A stretch of 64,000 nt of DNA from JACVRW01 sp963821275 (GTDB lineage Bacteria > Actinomycetota > Thermoleophilia > Solirubrobacterales > Thermoleophilaceae): positions 124,001-188,000 of the forward strand of contig CAWGDF010000009.1 of the NCBI GenBank assembly GCA_963821275.1, in the 5' to 3' direction. The notes under the pieces were generated by a model, which made no database searches, had not been told where the DNA came from, and worked only from the letters and a program-made list of their open reading frames with translations. Position 1 is the stretch's first letter; every line of letters begins with the position of its first letter. The translations under genes and the position numbers were made by a program. Below, one piece after another: positions 37,217 through 45,110 of the stretch.

Positions 37217-37420
37217 GTGCCTACCGGAACCGTTAAGTGGTTCAACGACGAGAAGGGCTACGGGTTCATCACGCCTGACGACGGCGATCGGGACCTGTTC
37301 GTCCATTACTCCGGGATCGACGGCCAGGGCTTCAAGTCGCTGGCCGAGAATTCGAAGGTGGAGTACGAGGAGGAGACGGGGGACAAGGGCCCCAAGGCGG
37401 TGAACGTTCGCCTCATCTGA
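37217..37420 (+). CDS. Cold-shock-domain protein (CspA family)
   Basis: A 67-residue cold-shock protein: GTVKWFNDEKGYGFITPDD contains the RNP1 motif, and DLFVHYSGID the RNP2 motif (FVHxS slightly changed to FVHYS). The end GPKAVNVRLI is typical. GTG start with GGAAGGGG about seven bases upstream. The 164-base upstream leader is longer than for its neighbours, as is usual for csp mRNAs that fold in response to temperature; I did not resolve a specific structure. infA follows 13 bases downstream. Confidence 0.95.
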   Translation: MPTGTVKWFNDEKGYGFITPDDGDRDLFVHYSGIDGQGFKSLAENSKVEYEEETGDKGPKAVNVRLI

Positions 37421-37433
37421 GGCATTTCGGGTC

Positions 37434-37652
37434 GTGCCCAAGGAAGAGAAGATCGAAATGGAGGGCGAGATCGTCGAGGCCCTCCCGAACACGATGTTCA
37501 AGGTCGAACTTGACAACGGGCACGAGGTCCTCGGACATATCTCGGGCAAAATGCGGAGGCACTACATCCGCATCTTGCCCGGCGACCGGGTCAAGATCGA
37601 GCTCTCGCCCTACGACCTCGACAGGGGTCGCATCACCTATCGATACAAGTGA
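37434..37652 (+). CDS. infA: Translation initiation factor IF-1
   Basis: A 72-residue S1/OB-fold IF-1: IEMEGEIVEALPNTMFKVEL, NGHEVLGHISGKMRRHYIRI and LPGDRVKIELSPYDLDRGRI ending TYRYK, complete and canonical. GTG start. It stimulates 30S initiation complex assembly with IF-2 and IF-3. It follows csp closely and is not in the usual rpmJ-rpsM-rpsK-rpoA cluster in this window. An imperfect hairpin around 37691-37733 downstream may end the transcript. Confidence 0.97.
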   Translation: MPKEEKIEMEGEIVEALPNTMFKVELDNGHEVLGHISGKMRRHYIRILPGDRVKIELSPYDLDRGRITYRYK

Positions 37653-37780
37653 GGCGCAGCTTCCCTTGTCCGTTCCGGTAGTTAGCGGAGCCGCCATGCC
37701 TCGCGTAGCGGGGCGTATGCGGCGGAGCCGATAAGTAGGGAGGCGAAACTCGGCCGCGGGTCGAGTGTTGCAACCGGGTC

Positions 37781-38482
37781 ATGAAGCGAATTCTGCTGCC
37801 GGCCGTTTTCCTGCTGATCGCCTGCCTGATCGCACCCGCGGGTGCGTCGGCCCGTGTCGTCGAGCTGGGCGCCGACGCCACGGCGGTCACGCCGAGCTGC
37901 CCGGCGAACCCGTGCGAGGCCGCCGTGCGGGTCACCGGCCTGCAGGGCCGCTCCGCGGGCGGCAAGAAGAACCCGTACTACATCCGCCGCAGCGGCTGGA
38001 TCGTGGGCTTCACGGTTCAGCTCTCCGCACCCACGGCCGAGCAGATCGACTTCTTCAACGACAACTTCGGCAGCCCGTCGCAGGTACGGCTGGCGGTGCT
38101 GCGGCGTGGCGACACCAAGAGGACGCGGTTGAACTACCGCCTGCTCGCCGAATCGCCGGACTTCGAGCTGAACGACTACTTCGGCTCGAGCCCCACGTTC
38201 GCTCTGGAGGAGGCGCTGCGGGTCCGGAAGGGCAACTGGATCGGGGTGACGGTCGACACCTGGGCGCCGATGTTCGCCCGCGACCTCACCCGCCAGGACT
38301 GGTGGCGGGCCTCGCGGGCCAAGAACAGCTGCGAGCAGCCGCGGAGCTTCAACCAGTTCGCGATCGAGGACCTGCGCGAGGTGGCGACCTTCGGCTGCAC
38401 CTACAAGACTGCCCGGCTGCTCTACACCGCGACCTACATCCCGGACAACCGGCCGACCAACACGGACGACGGCGACTCGTAG
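37781..38482 (+). CDS. Secreted protein of unknown function
   Basis: A 233-residue exported protein: signal peptide MKRILLPAVFLLIACLIAPA with cleavage near GASA, then a mature domain rich in beta-strands with four Cys (CPANPCEAAV; later NSCEQ and TFGCTYKTARLLY). The Tyr/Trp-rich middle (GKKNPYYIRRSGWIVGFTV) and ATYIPDNRPTN near the end suggest a lectin- or Ig-like fold, but no family is recognised. ATG start. Alone in its direction after infA. Confidence 0.7.
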   Translation: MKRILLPAVFLLIACLIAPAGASARVVELGADATAVTPSCPANPCEAAVRVTGLQGRSAGGKKNPYYIRRSGWIVGFTVQLSAPTAEQIDFFNDNFGSPSQVRLAVLRRGDTKRTRLNYRLLAESPDFELNDYFGSSPTFALEEALRVRKGNWIGVTVDTWAPMFARDLTRQDWWRASRAKNSCEQPRSFNQFAIEDLREVATFGCTYKTARLLYTATYIPDNRPTNTDDGDS

Positions 38483-38540
38483 CGCCCGCTCGGCGCAGAG
38501 GCCTCTTTCGCCGGCCCCGGTGTCGCGCTAGCATCGGACT

Positions 38541-38891
38541 GTGACCACGGAGGGGTGGATCTTCATGGTCGGCTTCCGGGTGTTCGACGTCGGCCTGCTC
38601 ATCGTGTGGCTCATCTGGTTCTTCCGGCTGCGCGATGACGACGACGATTCCCACGAGGAGGGCGGCGGCGGAGGCGAAGGACCGGAGCCGCGGCCCTCGG
38701 GCGACGGCCCCGGAGGCGACGGGATCCGGCTGCCGCTCGGGCGCTGGCCGCTGGGGCGCGGAAGGGACCGCGACCACGGACCGTCGCGCTCACCGGGGCG
38801 GCGCCGGGGCGACGAGCCGCCGGTGCCCAGACCGCTCCCCTCGCGGGTGCGCAAGCCGCGCTCGCCGGTCCCGACACACAGCCTGCGGTAA
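38541..38891 (+). CDS. Small membrane protein with a charged disordered tail
   Basis: A 116-residue protein: one N-terminal helix (VGFRVFDVGLLIVWLIWFFR), then a very acidic patch (DDDDDSHEE), a Gly-rich run and a long Arg/Pro-rich tail. GTG start. The composition is typical of small single-pass actinobacterial proteins of unknown role. No motif recognised. GC-rich codon use agrees with coding. Confidence 0.55.
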   Translation: MTTEGWIFMVGFRVFDVGLLIVWLIWFFRLRDDDDDSHEEGGGGGEGPEPRPSGDGPGGDGIRLPLGRWPLGRGRDRDHGPSRSPGRRRGDEPPVPRPLPSRVRKPRSPVPTHSLR

Positions 38892-38926
38892 CCCTGCCCG
38901 ATGCGAGTGATAGGTTCTCCCGCTTG

Positions 38927-39283
38927 ATGGGGGGGCTGATCGACTTTGGGCTGGTGAATGAGCCCGTCGATGGCGTCAAGAACGTCATCGCGCTGCAGGG
39001 GGAGGTCGACGCACACACGGCGCCCAAGCTGGGAAGCTGCCTGTTCGGGCTGGCCGAGGAGGGGAAGAAGGGCGTGGTGGTCGACCTCTCCGAGGTGACC
39101 TTCCTGGACTCGACCGGCATCGGCGTGCTGGTGCACGCCCTGCGTCATTTCTCCCTACGGCACGCGCGGATGGTCCTCGTCTGTCCCACCGAACGTGTGT
39201 TGCGCCCGTTTCAGATCGCGGGGCTCGCCGGCCACCTGACGATTCTCGACTCCCGCGAGAAGGCGCTCGCCGTCCTCGCCTGA
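38927..39283 (+). CDS. STAS-domain anti-sigma factor antagonist
   Basis: A 118-residue SpoIIAA/RsbV-like protein: VIALQGEVDAHTAPKLGS, VVVDLSEVTFLDSTGIGVLV with the phosphorylatable Ser in D-S-T, and RPFQIAGLAGHLTILDSREK. It controls a sigma factor by titrating an anti-sigma kinase. ATG at 38927 preferred; TTG one codon earlier also fits. No kinase partner gene is next to it. Confidence 0.88.
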   Translation: MGGLIDFGLVNEPVDGVKNVIALQGEVDAHTAPKLGSCLFGLAEEGKKGVVVDLSEVTFLDSTGIGVLVHALRHFSLRHARMVLVCPTERVLRPFQIAGLAGHLTILDSREKALAVLA

Positions 39284-39296
39284 CCGCGCTCCGCCG

Positions 39297-39650
39297 CTAT
39301 CCGCAGGCGCCGGGGTTCTCTTCGCAGAACTCCTCGAAGCGCTCCGCCGGGCTGTCGGCCGGCGGCGGGACGTCGTTCTCGGGGGTGTCCGCCGGGGCCT
39401 GCGGCTCGCTCGGCTCGGGGGCCGGCGTGCCACCGTCCGCGGGCGGTTGCGGCTCGACCGGCTCGGGGGCGGGAGGCTGGGCCTCGGTCTGCGTGTCGGT
39501 GTCGGGTGGCCGCGGCGGCTCGGGCTCCGTCTCGGGGACCGTGAGCTCGGGCAGGGTCTGCGTCGTCCGGGCCTCCTCGTTCCCGTCGTCGCCACCGCAG
39601 CCGGCCACGAACGCGGCCAGCACGAGCAGGAGTAGGAGCGCGGGTTTCAG
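39297..39650 (-). CDS. Small acidic lipoprotein, probable CTG start
   Basis: A 117-residue lipoprotein. A short basic head and helix (KPALLLLLVLAAFVAGCGGD) end in the lipobox V-A-G-C. The mature part is a long Glu/Pro/Thr-rich spacer (PEPPRPPDTDTQTEAQPPAP and similar) ending in PAERFEEFCEENPGACG, with two Cys. The only start codon that yields the signal peptide is CTG at 39650, which overlaps the stop of the upstream zinc-ribbon gene as CTGA. The longer open frame upstream is a shadow of the glycosyltransferase gene. Probably a surface-anchored spacer protein. Confidence 0.7.
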   Translation of the reverse strand: MKPALLLLLVLAAFVAGCGGDDGNEEARTTQTLPELTVPETEPEPPRPPDTDTQTEAQPPAPEPVEPQPPADGGTPAPEPSEPQAPADTPENDVPPPADSPAERFEEFCEENPGACG

Positions 39651-39919
39651 CGCTCGACGGCCGGGAGGCGCCGGCCGCAGTGCGGGCAGTCGTTCAGGTC
39701 CTTCTGAACGAGCTGCTCGAGCGAGCAGCCGCACAGTCGCAGGTTCTCGACGGCATAGGGGAGATCGCTCGGCGAGGGCGCCAGCGGCAGCAGTGCCCCC
39801 ACCACCTTCAGCTCCTCGCCGGACTCGTGGTCCACGTAGGTCACGCCCGGCTCCACCTCGCGAATCACCTCGCGGTCGGAGCGCGCGCGGAGCCGGTACT
39901 TCTGGCGGCGCGGCGACAT
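39647..39919 (-). CDS. Small zinc-ribbon-like protein
   Basis: A 90-residue protein with MSPRRQKYRLRARSDREVIR, then ELKVVGALLPLAP and a C-terminal CGCSLEQLVQKDLNDCPHCG containing two paired Cys motifs (CxC and CPxC), likely a zinc ribbon. The ATG at 39919 was chosen; a longer start adds nine residues. It is divergent from the glycosyltransferase and coupled to the lipoprotein. Function unknown. Confidence 0.6.
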   Translation of the reverse strand: MSPRRQKYRLRARSDREVIREVEPGVTYVDHESGEELKVVGALLPLAPSPSDLPYAVENLRLCGCSLEQLVQKDLNDCPHCGRRLPAVER

Positions 39920-39944
39920 GAGGCGGGAACAATAGCGTCGGCCC

Positions 39945-41426
39945 ATGCGGATTCTGATCTTTCACGGCTATCTGCTGCGCGGCACCGGCAGCAACATCTA
40001 CAACGTCAGCCTGGCGCGCGCGCTGGCCCGTCTGGGCCACCAGGTGGACCTCGTCTGCCAGGACCGCGAGGTGGAGATGCCGGAGGGCGTGACCGTGATC
40101 AACCCCGACATCGGGCGCGTGCTGCCGGTGTACGTGGCCGACACCTACGAGGGCTTCGACGCGGTTCCCTTCTCGGAGCTGGACGACGCCGCCCTGAACC
40201 ACTACCTGGAGGCCAACGTGGCCGCGGTGCGCGATCTCGAGGCGCCCGACGCGGCGCTGGCCAACCACCTGGTGATGGGGCCCGTGATCCTGGCCCGTGG
40301 CCTGGCCGGCCGCGCGCCCTACGCGGTCAAGGTCCACGGCAGCGCGCTGGAGTACACGGTGCGCCCAGGCGGTCCGCGCTTCATTCCCTACGCGCTCGAG
40401 GGGGTGCGCGCGGCCGGAGGCGTGCTGGCGGGATCGAGCCACACGGCGCACAGCCTGTGGGAGGTGCTCGCCGAGGAGCCCTCGCTGCCCGAGCGGACGC
40501 GGCTGCTGCCTCCGGGAGTCGACGTTCACAGCTTCCGTCCCCGCCCGCCCGCGGAGGCGGCCGAGGGCCTCCGCCGGCTGGCCCGCAAGCTGGATGCGGG
40601 GAGCGATGCCGCCTGGGGGGGCGAGGAGGGCGCGGCCCGGGCGTTGCACGAGCTGCGCCCGGGGGAGGACCGCATCGTCAGCTACGTGGGCAAGCTGATC
40701 GTCTCCAAGGGCGTGGACCTGCTCCTGGCCGCCTGGCCGCTCGTGGTCGCGCGCGAGCCGCGAGCCCGGCTCGTGGTGGTGGGCTTCGGGACCTACCGCG
40801 AGACCCTCGGTCGCTTCGTCGAGGCCCTGGCCCGCGGCGACCGCCAGGACCTGCTCGAGATCGCCGCCCGCGGCCGCGAGCTGGAGGGCGGCCCGCCCGG
40901 CGAGCTGAAGTACCTGCGCGGCTTCCTCGAGAGTGCGGGGGAGGAGTGGCTGCAGGCCGCCCCGGCGGCGGCGGCGCGCGTGCATTTCACGGGCGCGCTT
41001 GCGCACGGCGACCTGCCCGATCTCCTGCCCGCCTGCGAGGCGCAGGTGATGCCCAGCACCTTCCCGGAGGCGTTCGGGATGGTGGCGGCCGAGGCGGCCG
41101 CCTGCGGGGCCTTCCCGCTGTCGGCCGGGCATTCCGGGATGGCCGAGGTCACGGCGGTGCTGGCTCCTGCCCTGCCCGAGAACCTGCGGCCGCTGTTGTC
41201 CTTCCGCGTCGGCCCCGGGTCGGTGGAGGAGATCGCCTCCAAGCTCGTCGCCTGGCTGGGCACCGACCCCGCCGAGCGCGACCGCGCCAGGTTGGCGCTG
41301 GCCGAGCGGGCGGCAGGCCGCTACAGCTGGGAAACCGTGGCCGAAGGGGTGATCGCGGCGGCCCAGGGAAGGCTCGACGGGCTTCCCCGTCCGGCCCCGC
41401 CAGGGGATAGTCTTCGCGGCCCGTGA
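39945..41426 (+). CDS. Glycosyltransferase family 4 protein
   Basis: A 493-residue GT-B enzyme. The N-terminal half starts MRILIFHGYLLRGTGSNIYN, typical of GT4 acceptor domains, and has PYAVKVHGSALEYTV and GVLAGSSHTAHSLW. The C-terminal donor half has IVSYVGKLIVSKGVDLLLAA, RLVVVGFGTYRETL, VHFTGALAHGDLPDLLPACE and the E-x7-E motif region PSTFPEAFGMVAAEAAACGA. Nucleotide-sugar and acceptor unknown. Its stop overlaps the start of the cytochrome c gene as GTGA, an uncommon pairing. Confidence 0.9.
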   Translation: MRILIFHGYLLRGTGSNIYNVSLARALARLGHQVDLVCQDREVEMPEGVTVINPDIGRVLPVYVADTYEGFDAVPFSELDDAALNHYLEANVAAVRDLEAPDAALANHLVMGPVILARGLAGRAPYAVKVHGSALEYTVRPGGPRFIPYALEGVRAAGGVLAGSSHTAHSLWEVLAEEPSLPERTRLLPPGVDVHSFRPRPPAEAAEGLRRLARKLDAGSDAAWGGEEGAARALHELRPGEDRIVSYVGKLIVSKGVDLLLAAWPLVVAREPRARLVVVGFGTYRETLGRFVEALARGDRQDLLEIAARGRELEGGPPGELKYLRGFLESAGEEWLQAAPAAAARVHFTGALAHGDLPDLLPACEAQVMPSTFPEAFGMVAAEAAACGAFPLSAGHSGMAEVTAVLAPALPENLRPLLSFRVGPGSVEEIASKLVAWLGTDPAERDRARLALAERAAGRYSWETVAEGVIAAAQGRLDGLPRPAPPGDSLRGP

Positions 41427-42118
41427 GGGTCGCTCGCCACTCGCTCAAGCCCCTGCTTGCCGCGCTGGCCGTCGCCGCCGTGGCGCTTCCGATCGGCGCC
41501 TGCGGGAGGGAGGAGGAGCCGGACCTCTCGAACGGCAAGGCGCTGTTCGTGCAGAAGTGCGGCTCCTGCCACCAACTCGGGCGCGCGGGCACCCAGGGCC
41601 AGACCGGTCCGAGCCTCGATGCCTCCTTCAAGGCGGCGCTGCAGGATGGCTTCAACCGCGAGACCGTCGAGGGCATCGTCAAGGACCAGATCGCGAACGT
41701 CCGGAAGAACAGCGCAATGCCGGCCAACCTGGTCACGGGTGAGGACGCCACCGACGTCGCGGCCTACGTGGCCTACGCCACCTCCAGGTCCGGCGAGGAC
41801 CAGGGCGCGCTCGCGACGGCCGGGCTCGAGGGCGCCACCAGCGGCAAACAGATCTTCGTGGCGGCCGGCTGCGGCTCCTGTCACACCTTCTCCGACGCGG
41901 GCACGACCGGCAACGTCGGGCCGAGCCTGGACGAGCTGGTCGACGACGCACGCCAGCAGGGCCAGGGGTCGCCCGAGGAGTACGTCCAGCAGTCGATCCT
42001 GGACCCGGACGCCGTCACGGTCGAGGGCTTCCAGTCCGGCGTCATGCCCTCCTACGAGGGCCGGCTCAGCGAGAAGCAGGTGCAGGCGCTGAGCGAGTAC
42101 CTGCTGGGCGGGGAATAG
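41423..42118 (+). CDS. Membrane-anchored dihaem cytochrome c
   Basis: A 231-residue lipoprotein cytochrome c. A signal sequence ending in the lipobox IGAC is followed by two class I haem domains, each with CGSCH (FVQKCGSCHQLG and AAGCGSCHTFSDAG). The second domain has GPSLDELVDD and VMPSYEGRLS with the distal Met. It ends AEKQ-like SEKQVQALSEYLLGG, a stretch repeated at 42754. It could feed electrons to the caa3 oxidase encoded 4 kb away, whose CtaC also has a cytochrome c domain. GTG start overlaps the glycosyltransferase stop. Confidence 0.92.
   Translation: MRVARHSLKPLLAALAVAAVALPIGACGREEEPDLSNGKALFVQKCGSCHQLGRAGTQGQTGPSLDASFKAALQDGFNRETVEGIVKDQIANVRKNSAMPANLVTGEDATDVAAYVAYATSRSGEDQGALATAGLEGATSGKQIFVAAGCGSCHTFSDAGTTGNVGPSLDELVDDARQQGQGSPEEYVQQSILDPDAVTVEGFQSGVMPSYEGRLSEKQVQALSEYLLGGE
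42076..42111 (+). repeat. Cytochrome c C-terminal repeat, copy within the gene
   Basis: GCAGGTGCAGGCGCTGAGCG and the following bases to GGGCGG encode the end of the dihaem cytochrome. The same 36 bases with one change occur at 42754-42789. Confidence 0.8.
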
Positions 42119-42213
42119 GCCTTCCTGCCAATCGGCACGGGCCCTGGCGGGGTGGTGCCGGGGCCGCCGTGAGCGATCGCTGTAACCGAACGTGAACCGA
42201 GCCGGAACGGATA

Positions 42214-42612
42214 ATGTGGGCGATGTCGCAGGAGCACGTCCGGGTCTTGCTTGAGATGTACGGTCGGCGCACAGTTGCTGAAGCGGCGGAGTTGATGCAC
42301 CCTGCGGCGGAGATGCGTCAGCCCTCCTCGCTTCCTGACACCGACGTGTACCAGGGCCGTGAGGAGCTCGTGCGCGGCACGCTCCTCGTGCTTGAGGCAT
42401 GGGAGGACTTCCGTTTCACCGCTGAGGAGGTTGCTGATCTGGGCGAGCGCGCTTTCATGCGGGTCCGCCTTTCCGGCCGCGGTAAGACGAGCGGCATCGA
42501 GCTCGAGCAGACCGTTTTTCATCTGTGGACGTTCCGTGACGGGATGCCCTGGCGTTGCGAGGTGTTCGTTGACGAGGAAGCTGCCCGGCAAGCCGCCGGG
42601 CTTCGGCTCTGA
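42214..42612 (+). CDS. NTF2/SnoaL-like protein
   Basis: A 132-residue cone-fold protein. It begins MWAMSQEHVRVLLEMYGRRT and has LMHPAAEMRQPSSLPDTDVY, GREELVRGTLLVLEAWEDFR and QTVFHLWTFRDGMPWRCEVF, ending AARQAAGL, as in SnoaL-like polyketide cyclase or steroid isomerase relatives. ATG at 42214 or 42223. Codon third positions are less GC-biased than in neighbours (for example GTT, GCT, CTT), so this gene may be of foreign origin. It lies between the cytochrome c gene and a copy of its tail. Confidence 0.75.
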   Translation: MWAMSQEHVRVLLEMYGRRTVAEAAELMHPAAEMRQPSSLPDTDVYQGREELVRGTLLVLEAWEDFRFTAEEVADLGERAFMRVRLSGRGKTSGIELEQTVFHLWTFRDGMPWRCEVFVDEEAARQAAGLRL

Positions 42613-42753
42613 GGCACCCCGTCGGCGAGGGGCGGGCGCGGGTGGCCTACGCGTTGGCGGGCCGGGTCGGCAGCCTCGCGCAGCGCGCGCCACCTCGGAT
42701 CAAGTAGTCCTCGAACAGGGCCCGCGCCTCTGGAGTAGCCTCGCCCCTCAGAG

Positions 42754-42796
42754 GCAGGTGCAGGCACTGAGCGAGTACCTGCTGGGCGGCCAGTAG
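42754..42796 (+). repeat. Orphan copy of the cytochrome c 3' end, with stop codon
   Basis: Thirty-five of 36 bases match the end of the cytochrome c gene, and the reading continues GGCCAGTAG, so the last residues and the stop are preserved (QVQALSEYLLGGQ). The region 42613-42753 before it is not cytochrome-like. The repeat is therefore a remnant of a duplicated cytochrome gene, with the NTF2-like gene between the two copies. Confidence 0.75.
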
Positions 42797-42803
42797 CCCG
42801 CGC

Positions 42804-43895
42804 TCACTCGACCACGAGCAGCGGCTCCGACGCGCCCCGCAGGCGCGCCACGCCCTCGGCCTCGTCCGCGAGGTCCTTCCGCGCGAGCCGACCCAGCTTC
42901 TCCACGGTGATCTCGGCCTTCTTCCCCTTGGCCTTCACCCGCCAGAGGCCGACGAGCCGGCCGTCCTTGAGGACGGCGCCCGGGCTCGCGACGGGCCGGA
43001 ACAGCCGCTTGCGCAGCGCCGGCTCGGGGGCCAGCAGGGGCCGGTTCGGCTTCTGCAGATAGGGGTCGCCGGGCGGAATCAGGCGGACCCCCTTCGCGGC
43101 GGACGGAGACTCGAGCTCCTCGAGGTCGTCGCTCGCCGCCCAGGCCGTGCGCCCGCCAACCGAGACCTCGCTCAGGCGGGGCTGGACCTTCTCCCAGAGG
43201 CGGTTGGCGTGGGGCTTTGCCAACCCCGCCCAATCGGCGAAGTCTCCGGGCGTGGCGGGCCCGTAGAAACCCAGGAAGCGCGTGACTGCCTCGCCGGCTG
43301 CCGCCCTCGGCCCGGGCTTGCCGGGCACGTAGCGGCGCCCGGAGTCGAGCCGCGCGCCGACCTTCACGCATCCGTAGCGCCACAGCATCGGGGCCACGTG
43401 GTGGCTCTTGCAGCCCCGACACCAGGGCATGAGCTCGGCGCCGACGAGCCCGCGCAGTTCCTCGTGGAGCTCGTTCTTGCTGAGCGGGCGACCGTGGGCC
43501 AGCGCGGTCCTGGTCGCCTCGGCGACCTGGTCGAGCGCTGCGGTCGGGGAGAACCCCTTCTCGGCCGCCAGCTGCTGGACCTGCCGGCCGAGCTGCACGC
43601 CCAGCTCATCGTCGTCGGTCGCCACGAGCGCGCGGCCGTAGAGCGGGAACCCGTCCGGCGCGAGCGCATGGATGGCCCCGCGCACGATGTGGGCGACGAC
43701 GAGGTCACCGCGGTCCACGGCCTCGTCATACCCCTCTCTGGTGACCCCTTCCGTCCGTGCCGCGAGCGCCAGCAGCGCGGCGTCCCGCGAGAAGTCGGAG
43801 GCCGGGCAGGCCGCCGCCTCGGCGAGGCCGCCCGCGTCGCGACTCGCGAGCCCGGAGCGGGCGAGCCGGAAGGCGAGGATCTGCTCGGCGTCCAC
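42804..43895 (-). CDS. Winged-helix DNA-binding domain protein (HTH_42/AlkZ-like)
   Basis: A 363-residue protein of the winged-helix HTH_42 family (PF06224), which includes AlkZ-type DNA glycosylases. Features are ILAFRLARSGLASRDAGGLA, a GFSPTAALDQVAEATRTAL helix, a zinc-like CRGCKSHH patch and the C-terminal RLFRPVASPGAVLKDGRLVG followed by LWRVKAKGKKAEI, the typical DNA-binding end. I do not see the AlkZ catalytic QxQ/QxD motif with certainty, so glycosylase activity is uncertain. ATG/GTG start at 43895. Divergent from the cupin gene. Confidence 0.8.
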   Translation of the reverse strand: MDAEQILAFRLARSGLASRDAGGLAEAAACPASDFSRDAALLALAARTEGVTREGYDEAVDRGDLVVAHIVRGAIHALAPDGFPLYGRALVATDDDELGVQLGRQVQQLAAEKGFSPTAALDQVAEATRTALAHGRPLSKNELHEELRGLVGAELMPWCRGCKSHHVAPMLWRYGCVKVGARLDSGRRYVPGKPGPRAAAGEAVTRFLGFYGPATPGDFADWAGLAKPHANRLWEKVQPRLSEVSVGGRTAWAASDDLEELESPSAAKGVRLIPPGDPYLQKPNRPLLAPEPALRKRLFRPVASPGAVLKDGRLVGLWRVKAKGKKAEITVEKLGRLARKDLADEAEGVARLRGASEPLLVVE

Positions 43896-43938
43896 GACGC
43901 CGCGAGGCTAGCGCCCGCCGCCTGCCTAAGATCCGGCC

Positions 43939-44505
43939 ATGGTTCCCGAGGCAGCGCCCGAGAAGACCGCCGAGGGGCTCGCGCCCGTCGGCGGAGGATG
44001 GTTCGTGATGAACGCCCGTGAGGCGCGCTGGCGGCGGCGCGAGGGGCGAGGTAACAGCCTGCCCTTCACCGGCTGGACCGACTTCGAGGCCCAGACGCAC
44101 TTCCCCCAGGTGGGGATCCAGCTCTTCGTCCTCGGGCCGGGGGAGCCGATCGGGATGTACCACTGGGAGGCCGACCAGGAGGGCTTCCTCGTGCTCTCCG
44201 GCGAGGCGCTCCTGATCGTCGAGGGCCAGGAGCGGCCGCTGCGCCAGTGGGACTTCGTGCACTGCCCGCCCGAGACCAGGCACATGATCGTCGGTGCCGG
44301 CGAGGGTCCCTGCGCTCTGCTCGCGGTGGGCGCCCGCGAGCACATCGAAGCCAACTGCAACGGCGGCGCCTACACCGTGGACGAGGTCGCGCTGCGCCAC
44401 GGGGCGGGCGTCGAGGAGGAGACGAGCGACCCCGACCTCGCGTACGCACGCTTCCCGGAGCCGGAGCCGACGCGCTATCGCGAGGGCTGGCTCCCGGGCG
44501 CCTGA
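43939..44505 (+). CDS. Cupin-domain protein
   Basis: A 188-residue single-domain cupin. Metal-motif regions are GEPIGMYHWEADQEGFLVLS (His and Glu present) and RQWDFVHCPPETRHMIVGAG with a later His. The C-terminus holds EHIEANCNGGAYTVDEVALR and is specific to a branch seen in actinobacteria. ATG start. It is divergent from the winged-helix gene and convergent with the DUF1269 gene. Ligand unknown. Confidence 0.82.
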   Translation: MVPEAAPEKTAEGLAPVGGGWFVMNAREARWRRREGRGNSLPFTGWTDFEAQTHFPQVGIQLFVLGPGEPIGMYHWEADQEGFLVLSGEALLIVEGQERPLRQWDFVHCPPETRHMIVGAGEGPCALLAVGAREHIEANCNGGAYTVDEVALRHGAGVEEETSDPDLAYARFPEPEPTRYREGWLPGA

Positions 44506-44535
44506 CGCGCCGCGCGGCGTCGGGCACGACGCCGC

Positions 44536-45042
44536 TCATGCTGCGCCGGACTTCTCCGCTTCCTCGAGCTCGCGCTTGAACTCGTCCGCGTCGGCGTCGA
44601 TCTGCTTCTCGATCACCTTGCGGGCGCGCTTGGCGGCCTTCTCGATCTGCTCCTCGATCTTCGACTCGCCGATCACGATCAGGGCCGCGTCGCCCTCGTC
44701 CAGCGCCTCCCCCAGGTCCTTGAGATCGCCCCGCGACATGCCCCGCCACAGGTGCCCGATCACCCCGCCGGCGGCGCCGCCGACCACCGCGCCCGCGATG
44801 ATCGAGGGCGGAAACAGGATCCCGGTGACCGCGCCGACCGCGATGCCGGTCCAGGCGCCGTGCTGGGTCGGCTTCTCGGTCTTGTGAACGTGGACCTTGC
44901 CGTCCTCCTTCTCGATCACGGCCGCGTCGAAGGTTCCGATCGCGCCCGCGGCGTGAAGGTCGAACACCGCGTCGCGGTCGGCCTCGGCGTCGGCGAGGTC
45001 GTCGTAGACCGCGGCGTAGAGAAAGACGGGTCGGTCGGCCAC
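44536..45042 (-). CDS. DUF1269-type membrane-associated protein
   Basis: A 168-residue protein with FLYAAVYDDLADAEADRDAV at the start, a central Gly-zipper hydrophobic region (GAWTGIAVGAVTGILFPPSI, AGAVVGGAAGGVIGHLW) and a charged helical end (EEQIEKAAKRARKVIEKQID). This is the DUF1269 (DUF1269/TIGR02271-like) layout. The GTG start has AAAGGAG ten bases upstream. The Glu/Ala/Lys-rich end is likely coiled coil. Function unknown; members are often stress-induced. Confidence 0.8.
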   Translation of the reverse strand: MADRPVFLYAAVYDDLADAEADRDAVFDLHAAGAIGTFDAAVIEKEDGKVHVHKTEKPTQHGAWTGIAVGAVTGILFPPSIIAGAVVGGAAGGVIGHLWRGMSRGDLKDLGEALDEGDAALIVIGESKIEEQIEKAAKRARKVIEKQIDADADEFKRELEEAEKSGAA

Positions 45043-45110
45043 TATCGGGCTCCTTTCGAGCGCGGGCGTTCGCGTGTGAGCAAGTCTGTCGCACGGACGG
45101 GGTGCGGCGC

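Noticed and set aside
39651..41132. Long minus-strand frame extending the lipoprotein upstream
   Set aside because: It mirrors the codon bias of the glycosyltransferase on the other strand; only the part from the CTG at 39650 has a signal peptide and lipobox.
42613..42753. Minus-strand reading with EARALFEDYLIRGGARCARL
   Set aside because: High third-position GC but no start codon and it conflicts with the cytochrome tail on the other strand; too short to support a gene.
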